Source of the DNA: JAXGTO01 sp040774885
GTDB taxonomy: Bacteria > Actinomycetota > Coriobacteriia > Coriobacteriales > Eggerthellaceae
NCBI GenBank assembly: GCA_040774885.1
Contig: JAXGTO010000001.1
Location: 1-64,000 of the forward strand
Direction: 5' to 3'
Length of the DNA: 64,000 bases
In this document: piece by piece, positions 7,906 to 16,753 of the stretch
Numbering within the stretch: the stretch's first letter is position 1
Layout of the letters: every line of letters starts with the position of its first letter
Notes under the pieces: model-generated
Database searches by the model: none
What the model saw: the letters and a program-made list of their open reading frames with translations, nothing else
Told to the model about the DNA's origin: nothing
Program-made: the position numbers and the translations under genes

Positions 7906-10695
7906 ATGGCGGGTTTCCTTTCCAAAATCCTTACTGCAGGCGAAGGGCATCAACTCAAAAAATACCAGGGCGTCGTGGAGCGGATCAATGCACTTGAGCC
8001 CCAGATGGAGCCGCTGTCCGATGATGAGTTGAGAGCACTCACCGATAAGTACCGCGCACGCTTTTCGCAAGGCGAGTCGCTCGATGATCTTCTTCCCGAG
8101 GCATTTGCCACGGTGCGAGAGGCATCCAAGCGCACGCTGGGGATGCGTCATTTCGATGTGCAGCTCATCGGCGGCATGGCACTCAATGCGGGTCAGATCG
8201 CTGAAATGAAGACCGGCGAAGGCAAGACGCTCGTCTCCACTCTGGCTGGATATCTCAATGCGCTTTCCGGCCAAAACGTCCACATCGTCACCGTCAACGA
8301 TTATCTGGCGCGCCGCGACAGCCAGTGGATGGGCCGGGTCTACCGCTTTCTCGGCATGGAAGTGGGCCTTATCCAAAACGGCATGAAGCCCGAAGAAAAG
8401 GTCCCCGCTTACAAAGCGGATATCACTTACGGCACCAACTCGGAATTCGGCTTCGACTATCTGCGCGACAACATGGTCACCAAGCGTGAACGGCGCGTTC
8501 AGCGGGGCCATCACTTCGCCGTGGTCGACGAGGTCGACTCCATCCTCATCGACGAAGCCCGCACACCGCTCATCATCTCGGGTGCCGGCACGCAGGCGGC
8601 GGATACGTACCGCAAGTTCGCCCGCGTCATGCCCGGTTTGGTCGAAGATGTCGATTTCGAGATGGATGAAGCGAAGAACACCATCAACGCCACCGAGAGC
8701 GGACTCGTGAAGATCGAGAACATGCTGGGAGTCGAAGATCTCTACAACGACCCCACCGGGCAGATGCCCAATCATCTTCAGCAGGCGCTCAAAGCCCAGT
8801 TCCTGTTCCACCGCGACCAGCAGTATGTGGTGGTAGACGGCGAAGTCAAAATCGTCGACGAGTTCACCGGCCGCATCATGGAGGGCCGTCGTTACAGCGA
8901 AGGCCTGCATCAGGCCCTCGAAGCCAAAGAGGGCGTGTTGGTCCGCGAAGAGAACCAGACGCTGGCCACCATCACGTTGCAGAATTACTTCCGCTTGTAC
9001 GAGAAGCTCTCGGGCATGACGGGTACTGCCATGACCGAGGACGCGGAGTTCCGCGAGATCTACAAGCTGCCTGTCATGGCCATCCCGCCCAACCGCCCGG
9101 TAATCCGCGATGACCGCAACGATCTGATCTATCGTCATATCGATGCCAAGTTCGGAGCCGTCGCCGACGATATCGCCGAGCGCCATGAAGCAGGTCAGCC
9201 TTGCCTCATCGGCACCGTGACCATCGAGAATTCCGAGCGCCTCAGCCGCTTGCTGGACAAACGCGGCATCACCCATGAAACGCTCAATGCCAAAAACCAC
9301 GAACGCGAAGCCAACATCATCGCCCAGGCCGGCCGCAAAGGTGCCGTCACCATCGCAACGAACATGGCAGGTCGTGGTACCGACATCGTTTTGGGCGGCA
9401 ACGCCGAGGGCATGGTGGACGACTTCCTCATGGCCGACGGCATCGACTTGGAAGAAGCCACGGAAGATCAGCGAGCCGAAGCCTTGAAGCGCGCCGAATC
9501 CGTCACCGAAGCCGAGCATGAAGAAGTGGTCGCCGCCGGCGGCCTGTGCGTAATCGGCACCGAGCGCCATGAAAGCCGCCGTATCGACAATCAGCTGCGC
9601 GGCCGTTCCGGACGCCAGGGAGATCCGGGATGCACCCAGTTCTACTTGAGCCTTGAAGACGACTTGATGCGTCTGTTCGGCGGCAATCGCATGGACAAGA
9701 TCAGCGAGATGATGAAGAAGACCGACCTTCCCGACGACATGCCCATCCAGGCTTCCATGGTGTCCAAGGCCATCGAGAGCGCCCAGCACCAGGTTGAGGG
9801 CATGCATTTTTCCGCCCGTAAAAACGTGCTCGAATATGACGACGTCATGAACTTGCAGCGCAAGGCCATCTATGAAGAGCGCAATGCCATCCTCGATGGC
9901 AAGGACATGACCGAGCGCATCCCCGAAATCGCGCGCGACAGCGCCCAAGCTTTGGTCGAGGAGCACTGTCCGGCCAAGGCGCCCAGCGATGACTGGGATT
10001 GCAAGCCCGTCGACGTTTGGGTGGCCAATATGTGCGGCCGCACCGACTTCCATGTGGAAAACCTCGACCACGATGATGACCCCGACAACGTTGTCGATGC
10101 CATCGTCGATATATTCATGGAGGTATTCCAAGAGAAGGTCGATGTCTTCGGCGATATCGGAGCCGAGGCCATGCAGAACCTCTGCGCCCAGGTCATGCTG
10201 CGCATCATCGACACCCGTTGGATGGCCCACCTGCAGGATATGGATTATCTGAAGGCCGGCATCGGGCTGCGTGCCTTCGGCCAGCGCGATCCTTTGGTCG
10301 AGTACAAGACCGAGGCCCACGCTGCATTCGGCGCCATGACCCACGGTATGTACGAGAGCTTCCTGCAAACCGTCCTCAGGCTGCAGATCGCCAAGCAAGA
10401 AGCCCCGCCCGAGGTCCCCGAAGAGCGCGATCCTCTGGAATCGGGCAAGGTCAGCTATTCGAATCCCGAGGCCGACCTCACCACTTCCGATACGTCCAGC
10501 CAGCGCGTTCGCCAAGCCGCCAACCAGGCGCAAGGCGTTCCGCAGGCTCCGCCCACGGCTGCGCCCACCGGCAAAGCGGGCACCTTCGAAAAGGACAAGG
10601 ACGATCCCTATGCCAACGTGGGACGCAACGACCCCTGCCCCTGTGGCAGCGGCAAGAAATTCAAGAAGTGCCACGGCGCAAACAGAATCGCATAG
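7906..10695 (+). CDS. secA: preprotein translocase ATPase SecA
   Basis: A 929-residue SecA, the motor that drives unfolded proteins through SecYEG. It shows Walker A (MKTGEGKT, about 101-108), the DEVDSILIDEARTPLIISG Walker B/DEAD-like block, the second nucleotide-binding fold with GRGTDIVLGG, the QLRGRSGRQGDPG motif, and a C-terminal SEC-C zinc motif (DPCPCGSGKKFKKCHG) that binds SecB or ribosomes. The length is normal for the family. ATG 7906 (MAGFLSKIL) is chosen because homologues begin there; an in-frame ATG at 7858 adds 16 unlikely residues. prfB follows after 18 bases, the same secA-prfB order as in Bacillus. Confidence 0.97.
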   Translation: MAGFLSKILTAGEGHQLKKYQGVVERINALEPQMEPLSDDELRALTDKYRARFSQGESLDDLLPEAFATVREASKRTLGMRHFDVQLIGGMALNAGQIAEMKTGEGKTLVSTLAGYLNALSGQNVHIVTVNDYLARRDSQWMGRVYRFLGMEVGLIQNGMKPEEKVPAYKADITYGTNSEFGFDYLRDNMVTKRERRVQRGHHFAVVDEVDSILIDEARTPLIISGAGTQAADTYRKFARVMPGLVEDVDFEMDEAKNTINATESGLVKIENMLGVEDLYNDPTGQMPNHLQQALKAQFLFHRDQQYVVVDGEVKIVDEFTGRIMEGRRYSEGLHQALEAKEGVLVREENQTLATITLQNYFRLYEKLSGMTGTAMTEDAEFREIYKLPVMAIPPNRPVIRDDRNDLIYRHIDAKFGAVADDIAERHEAGQPCLIGTVTIENSERLSRLLDKRGITHETLNAKNHEREANIIAQAGRKGAVTIATNMAGRGTDIVLGGNAEGMVDDFLMADGIDLEEATEDQRAEALKRAESVTEAEHEEVVAAGGLCVIGTERHESRRIDNQLRGRSGRQGDPGCTQFYLSLEDDLMRLFGGNRMDKISEMMKKTDLPDDMPIQASMVSKAIESAQHQVEGMHFSARKNVLEYDDVMNLQRKAIYEERNAILDGKDMTERIPEIARDSAQALVEEHCPAKAPSDDWDCKPVDVWVANMCGRTDFHVENLDHDDDPDNVVDAIVDIFMEVFQEKVDVFGDIGAEAMQNLCAQVMLRIIDTRWMAHLQDMDYLKAGIGLRAFGQRDPLVEYKTEAHAAFGAMTHGMYESFLQTVLRLQIAKQEAPPEVPEERDPLESGKVSYSNPEADLTTSDTSSQRVRQAANQAQGVPQAPPTAAPTGKAGTFEKDKDDPYANVGRNDPCPCGSGKKFKKCHGANRIA

Positions 10696-10713
10696 GATCG
10701 GGAACGACGGACG

Positions 10714-11805
10714 ATGACGTACGAAAAGGAAATCGAGCAACGGCAGCAGCGTCTTGATGAGGCGCACGCGTATCTGCATATCGAGGATAAGGATGCCGAA
10801 CTTGCCGACCTCGATGCGCAGAGTGCCGCACCCGGGTTCTGGGATGATGCCGGGCATGCGCAAGAGGTTTCCAAGCGCGCCAGCGATCTGCGCGCAACCC
10901 TCGATGACTTCAAAGCCGCATGCGGCCTGCTCGATGACGCCCGCACCGCCGATGACTTGGCGGCCGAAGACCCCGAGTTCGCTGCGGAATGCGAAAGCTG
11001 CCTGCAGCGCCTCGACGGCATGTTCGATGCCTTCGAAATCGAATCATGGTTTTCCGAGCGTTTCGATGGGGGAGACGCCATCGTGACGGTGAATCCCGGC
11101 AGCGGCGGGCTCGAAGCCCAGGACTGGACCGAGATGCTCTATCGCATGTACGTGCGCTATGCCGAGTCGAAAGGCTGGAAGATCAAGGTGCTCGACGAGG
11201 TGCCCGGCAGCGACCAAGTCGGTCTCGATCGTGCGAGTTTCCAGGTAGAGGGCCGATTCGCCTATGGCATGCTCAAGAGCGAAAGCGGCGTTCATCGCCT
11301 GGTGCGCATTTCTCCCACCGATGACAAGAAGCGCCGCCATACCACCTTTGCCAGCGTAGAGGTCCTCCCCGTGCTTCCCGACGACATCGAAGTCGACCTC
11401 AACCCCGCCGATGTGCGCGTGGACGTGTATCGTTCCAGCGGGCCCGGCGGCCAGTGCGTCAACACCACCGATTCTGCCGTGCGTCTCACCCATGAGCCTA
11501 CGGGCATCGTCGTCACGTGCCAAAACGAGAAATCCCAATTGCAGAACAAGGAAGCCGCCTTCCGTGTCCTGCGTGCAAAACTCTTCGAACGCGAAGAGCA
11601 AAAGCGCCGTGAGGAATTGGCCGAGTTGCGCGGAGATCGCATGGACAATTCGTTCGGCAGCCAGATCAGGAACTATGTGCTCTACCCCTATCAGATGGTC
11701 AAAGATCTGCGCAGCGGTGTGGAAACCGGCAACGTCGATGCCGTTCTCGACGGCGATATCGAAGAATTCGTACTGGGCTACCACCGCTGGCGCGTGTCGC
11801 AATAG
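10714..11805 (+). CDS. prfB: peptide chain release factor 2
   Basis: A 363-residue class I release factor that terminates translation at UGA and UAA. The catalytic GGQ is present (GPGGQCVNTTDSAVR, residues about 245-247). The block NPADVRVDVYRSSG before it is typical of RF2. The stop-codon recognition tripeptide, SPF in E. coli RF2, here reads SPT (residues 200-202, in VRISPTDDKKRRH). The reading frame is continuous from ATG 10714, so there is no programmed +1 frameshift site. Many genes in the window end in TGA, so RF2 must work. It lies 18 bases after secA. Confidence 0.95.
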   Translation: MTYEKEIEQRQQRLDEAHAYLHIEDKDAELADLDAQSAAPGFWDDAGHAQEVSKRASDLRATLDDFKAACGLLDDARTADDLAAEDPEFAAECESCLQRLDGMFDAFEIESWFSERFDGGDAIVTVNPGSGGLEAQDWTEMLYRMYVRYAESKGWKIKVLDEVPGSDQVGLDRASFQVEGRFAYGMLKSESGVHRLVRISPTDDKKRRHTTFASVEVLPVLPDDIEVDLNPADVRVDVYRSSGPGGQCVNTTDSAVRLTHEPTGIVVTCQNEKSQLQNKEAAFRVLRAKLFEREEQKRREELAELRGDRMDNSFGSQIRNYVLYPYQMVKDLRSGVETGNVDAVLDGDIEEFVLGYHRWRVSQ

Positions 11806-11839
11806 CAGGGATATCAAGATGCAAGACGAAAGGATGGGC

Positions 11840-12676
11840 ATGGACTCAGCTGGTTTGCAGAGGGAAGCCGACGAGATGCGCAAGGACATCGTGCGCATGA
11901 TCGCCGCCGCCGGGAGCGGGCATCCGGGAGGATCGCTTTCCTGCATAGACATCCTGTGCGCCCTGTATTGCGGCGGGGTCATGGTTCATGAACCATCGAA
12001 CCCGCGCTTGGCCGACCGCGACCGCTTCATATTGGCCAAGGGCCATGCGGCTCCGGCACTTTATGCGGTTTTGGCCCATTGCGGATATTTTCCCATCGAT
12101 GAGCTTTCGACGTTGCGCCAGCTTGGCAGTCGCCTGCAAGGCCATCCCGATTGCAAGCTCGTTCCCGGCGTCGAGGTGTCCACGGGCTCGCTTGGCCAGG
12201 GGCTTTCCATCGCTGCCGGTTTGGCATGCGGATTGCAGCTGCAAGGCAATGATGCCCGGGTTTTCACGTTGCTGGGCGATGGCGAATGCGAAGAGGGCCA
12301 GGTGTGGGAAGCTGCCATGTTCGCTGCCCATCGCAAGCTGGGCAATCTGGTCGCCATCGTCGATGCCAACGGTTTGCAGATCGATGGACCCGTGAACGAG
12401 GTCGTGATGTCGGGAAGCTTGGCTGCGAAGTTCGAAGCGTTCGGCTGGGAAGTATCTTCGGTGGACGGCCATGATATGGGCGCGCTCGTTGAGCTGCTGG
12501 CCGCCTGCAAGGCGGCTGGGGGAGACAAGCCCCATATGGTCATCGCCCATACCGTCAAGGGCAAGGGAGTTTCGTTCATGGAAGGTCAGGTGGGCTGGCA
12601 CGGCAAAGCGCCGAACGAAGAGCAGCTCGCTTGCGCCCTCGATGATCTCGAGCGAAAGGAGGCCCTCAATGGTTAA
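11840..12676 (+). CDS. transketolase, N-terminal (TPP-binding) subunit
   Basis: A 278-residue protein equal to the N-terminal third of transketolase. It binds thiamine diphosphate and metal through GDGECEEGQVWEAAMFA and DANGLQIDG, and carries GSGHPGGSLS near residue 27. It works with the next gene product, which supplies the pyrimidine-binding and C-terminal domains; together they act in the non-oxidative pentose phosphate pathway. Split transketolases are usual in many anaerobes and archaea. GAAAGGA ends 5 bases before ATG 11840; in-frame ATGs at 11819 and 11834 are alternatives. It overlaps the next gene by 8 bases. Confidence 0.92.
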   Translation: MDSAGLQREADEMRKDIVRMIAAAGSGHPGGSLSCIDILCALYCGGVMVHEPSNPRLADRDRFILAKGHAAPALYAVLAHCGYFPIDELSTLRQLGSRLQGHPDCKLVPGVEVSTGSLGQGLSIAAGLACGLQLQGNDARVFTLLGDGECEEGQVWEAAMFAAHRKLGNLVAIVDANGLQIDGPVNEVVMSGSLAAKFEAFGWEVSSVDGHDMGALVELLAACKAAGGDKPHMVIAHTVKGKGVSFMEGQVGWHGKAPNEEQLACALDDLERKEALNG

Positions 12677-13652
12677 GCTCGCTACGGCCGAACAAGGCCA
12701 AGTAAAGCGCGCCACCCGTGCAGCTTTGGGCGTCACGCTCGCCCAACTTGCCGAAGAGGGACTTCCCATCGTGGCCGTCGATGCCGATCTTTCCGGTTCC
12801 ACTACATTGGCAAAATTCGCCGCCGCGGCTCCCGAGAATGCCCAGCGCCTGTTCAACTGCGGTATAGCCGAACAGAACATGATCGATGTGGCTGCCGGTC
12901 TCTCGCTTGCCGGCAACATCGCGTTCACCGGTTCGTTCGCCGTATTCGGCACAGGTCGTGCCTACGACCAGATCCGCAACACGGTTGCCTATTCGGGCCT
13001 TGATGTGAAGATCACGCCGACGCATGCCGGCATTTCGGTGGGCCCCGATGGCGGCAGCCATCAGATGCTCGAAGATATCTCGCTCATGCGCGGTTTGCCC
13101 GGTATGACCGTGCTGGTTCCCGCCGATTATGCTTCCGCCGCGGCTTCTTTGCGTCTGGCTGCCGAAACCCCGGGCCCGGTCTATGTGCGTTTGGGCCGCG
13201 CATCGGTTCCCGGCGTTTATGCCGACGGGGTGGAACTGGAACGCGGCTGCGCCTATGTGCTGCGCGAAGGCGCGGATGCCACCATCGTGGCATGCGGCGT
13301 CGAAATTCGCGAAGCGCTGCTGGCTGCTGACATGCTTCAAGAAGAAGGGGTATCGGTTGAGGTCATCGATGCATTCTGCGTGAAACCTCTCGATACGGCC
13401 ACCATCGTCGAGTCCGTTTCCAAGACGCATTGCGCCGTGGTGTGCGAAGAGCATTCCGTCAACGGCGGACTCTGCTCTGCGGTTTCGGAGGCCTTGGCTC
13501 AGGAGTGCCCCGTGCCCTGCGAATTCGTGGGAGTGCGCGACCGTTTCGGAAAATCGGGCTCTTTCGAAGAACTCATGGGGTACTTCCATCTGGACGCCCA
13601 GGCCATTGTGCAAGCTGTGAAGAAGAGTGCGGCGCGCAAACAGGTCTGCTAA
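12669..13652 (+). CDS. transketolase, C-terminal (pyrimidine-binding) subunit
   Basis: A 327-residue protein with the transketolase pyrimidine-binding domain (NCGIAEQNMIDVAAGLSLAG, which holds the catalytic glutamate) and the C-terminal regulatory fold (HCAVVCEEHSVNGGL). It pairs with the N-terminal subunit just upstream. The start ATG 12669 lies inside the end of the upstream gene, with AAAGGAGG at 12655-12662, so the two are translationally coupled. It resembles 1-deoxyxylulose-5-phosphate synthase ends too, but length and the split gene fit transketolase. Confidence 0.92.
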   Translation: MVKLATAEQGQVKRATRAALGVTLAQLAEEGLPIVAVDADLSGSTTLAKFAAAAPENAQRLFNCGIAEQNMIDVAAGLSLAGNIAFTGSFAVFGTGRAYDQIRNTVAYSGLDVKITPTHAGISVGPDGGSHQMLEDISLMRGLPGMTVLVPADYASAAASLRLAAETPGPVYVRLGRASVPGVYADGVELERGCAYVLREGADATIVACGVEIREALLAADMLQEEGVSVEVIDAFCVKPLDTATIVESVSKTHCAVVCEEHSVNGGLCSAVSEALAQECPVPCEFVGVRDRFGKSGSFEELMGYFHLDAQAIVQAVKKSAARKQVC

Positions 13653-13697
13653 ACTCCGTAAGTGTCTCAGTACATCACTATTTGAATGGAGCATTCT

Positions 13698-14531
13698 GTG
13701 ACAAACGCGAACAACCTGGGGACTTCCCGTCCTGCAGGGTCGCGGGCTTCGCACGCCGCCAGGCAATCCACCCAGCAGCTCGCTGCCGTAGTGCCTGATG
13801 TCGGTATCGAGGATATCCCGCAGCCTACCGGGGCGCCGGTCATCACCTTCGATCATGTGAGCAAGGTCTATCCCGCTCAGCCGAACAAACCGGCCCTCAA
13901 CGATATCACGTTGCAGGTGTATGCCGGTGAATTCGTCTTTCTGGTGGGCCACTCCGGATCGGGCAAGACCACGTTCATCCGCATGCTCATTCGTGAGCTC
14001 AAGCCCACTTCGGGCCACATCTTCATCGCCGATGAGGATTTGGCGACCATGCGCAATTGGCGCGTACCTTATCTGCGCCGCAACATCGGTTGCGTGTTCC
14101 AGGACTTCAAGTTGCTTCCCCAGAAGACGGTGTTTGAAAACGTCGCTTTCGCGTTGGAGGTAATCGGCAAGTCCCGCCACGTCATCAAGACGCAGGTTCC
14201 CGAAGTGCTGCGTTTGGTCGGTTTGCAAGACAAGCTGAACAAGCGTCCCGATCAGCTTTCCGGCGGCGAGCAGCAGCGTGTTTCCATCGCTCGCGCCATC
14301 GTCAATCGCCCTCCGTTGCTCATCTGCGACGAGCCTACCGGCAACCTCGATCCGCAGACTTCTCGCGGCATCATGGACCTGCTGGAGCGCATCAACCGCA
14401 CCGGCACCACGGTCCTCGTTGCCACGCACGACCGCGAAATGGTCGACAACATGCGCCGTCGCGTGATCGCTTTGGACAAGGGCTCGCTCACACGCGACCA
14501 GGACAGGGGGGTGTACGGTTTCGATGTCTAG
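13698..14531 (+). CDS. ftsE: cell division ATP-binding protein FtsE
   Basis: A 277-residue ABC ATPase with Walker A GHSGSGKT, Q-loop FQDFKLLP, signature LSGGEQQR, Walker B LLICDEPTGNLD and H-loop ATHDRE. With FtsX it forms the division-site complex that activates peptidoglycan hydrolases. Residues 1-48 are an extra Ala/Thr/Pro-rich N-terminal extension not found in ordinary FtsE of about 225 residues. GTG 13698 is preferred because GGAG lies 6 bases upstream; the in-frame ATG 13686 has no binding site. It overlaps ftsX by 8 bases. Confidence 0.93.
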   Translation: MTNANNLGTSRPAGSRASHAARQSTQQLAAVVPDVGIEDIPQPTGAPVITFDHVSKVYPAQPNKPALNDITLQVYAGEFVFLVGHSGSGKTTFIRMLIRELKPTSGHIFIADEDLATMRNWRVPYLRRNIGCVFQDFKLLPQKTVFENVAFALEVIGKSRHVIKTQVPEVLRLVGLQDKLNKRPDQLSGGEQQRVSIARAIVNRPPLLICDEPTGNLDPQTSRGIMDLLERINRTGTTVLVATHDREMVDNMRRRVIALDKGSLTRDQDRGVYGFDV

Positions 14532-15438
14532 TTTCACTTATTTCCTACGCGAAGCCGTCAAGGGCTTCACCCGCAACATTTCGACGGCGTTGGGTTCCGT
14601 CGTCACCATCTTCCTTTCGCTGCTCATCATCGGCATCTTCTTCATCGCCGGCTTCGTCGTCGACAACGTGGTCAATTCCGTCGAAGACAAAGTGTCCATC
14701 ACGGCCTATGTCGCCGATGACGCTTCTGAAAGCGATATCACGTCGGTTGAGAATTACATCAAGAGCATCAGCGGTGTTCAGTCCGTGTCGTTCACGGACA
14801 AAGACCAGGCTATGGAGAACTTCAAGCAATCCATGACCAGCAATCCCGAAATCGTCGACCAGCTCGATGGCCAGAATCCGCTGCCGGCGTCCATTGACGT
14901 CCAGCTCTCCGACGCCCAGTCGGTCGAAGATGTCGCTTCTCAGATCGAGTCGAATTCCACGTTCCAAAAGATCTGCGATAACCCGAGCGATCCTTCGGAT
15001 TCACTGAAATACGGGCAGAAGACGGTTGAGAAGCTCTTCACGCTCACCAATTATGTGCGCTATATCGGCTTTGCGCTCATCATTTTGCTTATCTTCATCG
15101 CGTTCGTGTTCATCAACAACACCATTCGTTTGGCCATCCTTGCTCGTCGCAAAGAGATTGCCATCATGCGTTTGGTGGGTGCTTCCAACAACTTCATTCG
15201 CGGGCCGTTCCTTACCGAAGGCGCTTTGCATGCGGTCCTTGGCGCTATCCTGGCCATCATAGGGTTGGAGTTGCTGAGAAACTTCGCTCTTCCCACCATG
15301 CAAAATGCTATGCAGTGGCTGCCCATCGACCTTTCGGGCTCGACATTCATCATGATTTATCTGGTGTTGTTGTTGGCCGGCTTGCTCATCGGCTTGGTCG
15401 GTTCTGCCTTGGCCATGCGTCGCTACCTCAAGGTGTAA
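14524..15438 (+). CDS. ftsX: cell division protein FtsX
   Basis: A 304-residue membrane protein with four transmembrane segments: one at about 22-48, then an extracytoplasmic loop of about 120 residues (49-178, containing the FtsX ECD), and three in the C-terminal half at about 180-205, 235-255 and 275-300. The motif ARRKEIAIMRLVGASNNFIR between TM2 and TM3 is the FtsX/MacB signature. It partners FtsE. The start overlaps the ftsE stop. A secreted or membrane S41 peptidase follows 30 bases later. Confidence 0.93.
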   Translation: MSSFTYFLREAVKGFTRNISTALGSVVTIFLSLLIIGIFFIAGFVVDNVVNSVEDKVSITAYVADDASESDITSVENYIKSISGVQSVSFTDKDQAMENFKQSMTSNPEIVDQLDGQNPLPASIDVQLSDAQSVEDVASQIESNSTFQKICDNPSDPSDSLKYGQKTVEKLFTLTNYVRYIGFALIILLIFIAFVFINNTIRLAILARRKEIAIMRLVGASNNFIRGPFLTEGALHAVLGAILAIIGLELLRNFALPTMQNAMQWLPIDLSGSTFIMIYLVLLLAGLLIGLVGSALAMRRYLKV

Positions 15439-15468
15439 TCCCGGTACTGTTTGCAGGGGAATGGGGCA

Positions 15469-16743
15469 ATGGCCAAGCACATCGTAGATAAGACACGCGA
15501 GCAGAGCGCACGCAATGCACGACTCATCAAATGGATGATAGCCGGCATTTGCGTGTGCTTGGCTTTTGTCAGCGGATTCATGGTTCGCGGCGATACCGAT
15601 TTGCTCAATCGCTTGGGCTTTTCCACGGCATCGGTGGACACTACCGTCAACCCTGGGCAAACCGTGACGGGCTCTACGTACAATTCTATTTCGGCCCGTG
15701 TGGCCGAAGTGGAAGGCATCCTCAACACATCGAGCATCGATTCGTACGATCTCGATGAGATGACGGCCAACGTTCTTGACTCCGCAGTCGACACCACGGC
15801 CGATCCCTACCTGCGCTACTACGATGAAACGCATTACGCCACCTACATCAAGGACATTTCAGGTTCCTATGCCGGCGTGGGCGTCCTGTTCGCCGAATAC
15901 AACGGCAAGAGCTATGCCGTCGACGTGTTCGCCGGATCCGAAGCGGAATCCAAAGGCGTCCAAACGGGCGACTTCGTGGTTGCCATCGATGGCGATCGCG
16001 GCGGAAGCGGTTGGTCCCAGGTGGAAACCATCAAGGCGCTCACTCGTGATGAAGGGGACTCCGTTGTCATCACCTGGCGGCGCCCCGCCACGCTCGATGC
16101 CGACGGTGGCGAGGAATTCACCACCACGCTTACTTGCTCCGATTTTCAAGAGCCCAACGTGACCACCTCGTTGGAAAACGACGATGTCGGCTATATCAAG
16201 ATTTCCCAGTTCACGCAAAACTCTTCGTCGTTGGTGCAGAGCGCCATCACCGACTTGGCTTCTCAGGGGGCACGCAGTTACGTGCTCGATGTGCGCGATT
16301 GCCCGGGCGGCTACCTTACTCAGGCGGTCGATATCGCTTCGCTCTTTGTGAAGTCGGGTGTTATCGTCGAAATCCAAGGCAAATCCTCCAGTTCCACCAA
16401 GACCGCTTCGGGCGCTGTCGCCACCGATGCGCCATTGGTGGTGCTAGCCAATGGCAATACGTCGGCTGCTGCCGAAGTGCTGGTTGCCGCTTTGCAGGAT
16501 AACAAGCGCGCTACCGTGGTGGGCTCGGTCACTATGGGCAAAGGCTCGGTGCAATCCATCAAAGAATTGAGCTTCGGCGGGGCCCTTCGCTATACTTCCG
16601 CGACTTATCAAAGTCCTTTGGGGCATGTCATCGACGGTGTCGGCGTATCGCCCGATATTGAAATCGCTCGTTCGGACGATCAGACCGACGACAACCAGCG
16701 ATCGCTGGCCATCGATACCGCCCAATCCCTCATTACTTCATAG
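15469..16743 (+). CDS. S41-family C-terminal processing peptidase (CtpA-like)
   Basis: A 424-residue protease with one N-terminal membrane anchor (about 18-40, after a basic RLIK), a PDZ domain (about 120-215) and the S41 tail-specific protease domain. The catalytic serine is in NTSAAAEVL (S332) and the lysine in MGKGSVQ (K358). Such enzymes cleave proteins from the C terminus outside the membrane. The position next to ftsEX matches the usual Gram-positive order ftsE-ftsX-(hydrolase)-ctp. It may therefore act on division or cell-wall proteins; this is inference. GGGG lies before ATG 15469. Confidence 0.9.
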   Translation: MAKHIVDKTREQSARNARLIKWMIAGICVCLAFVSGFMVRGDTDLLNRLGFSTASVDTTVNPGQTVTGSTYNSISARVAEVEGILNTSSIDSYDLDEMTANVLDSAVDTTADPYLRYYDETHYATYIKDISGSYAGVGVLFAEYNGKSYAVDVFAGSEAESKGVQTGDFVVAIDGDRGGSGWSQVETIKALTRDEGDSVVITWRRPATLDADGGEEFTTTLTCSDFQEPNVTTSLENDDVGYIKISQFTQNSSSLVQSAITDLASQGARSYVLDVRDCPGGYLTQAVDIASLFVKSGVIVEIQGKSSSSTKTASGAVATDAPLVVLANGNTSAAAEVLVAALQDNKRATVVGSVTMGKGSVQSIKELSFGGALRYTSATYQSPLGHVIDGVGVSPDIEIARSDDQTDDNQRSLAIDTAQSLITS

Positions 16744-16753
16744 GCAGCCTCCC

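Noticed and set aside
10714..10800. Programmed +1 frameshift in prfB
   Set aside because: The frame is continuous from ATG 10714 and there is no CTTTGAC site near codon 25.
7876..10863. A 995-codon open frame antisense to secA and the start of prfB
   Set aside because: It mirrors the codon bias of secA in a GC-rich genome, has no family motifs and no promoter or binding site.
12666..14537. A 623-codon antisense frame opposite the transketolase C subunit and ftsE
   Set aside because: Both sense genes are certain, and the antisense product has no recognisable domain.
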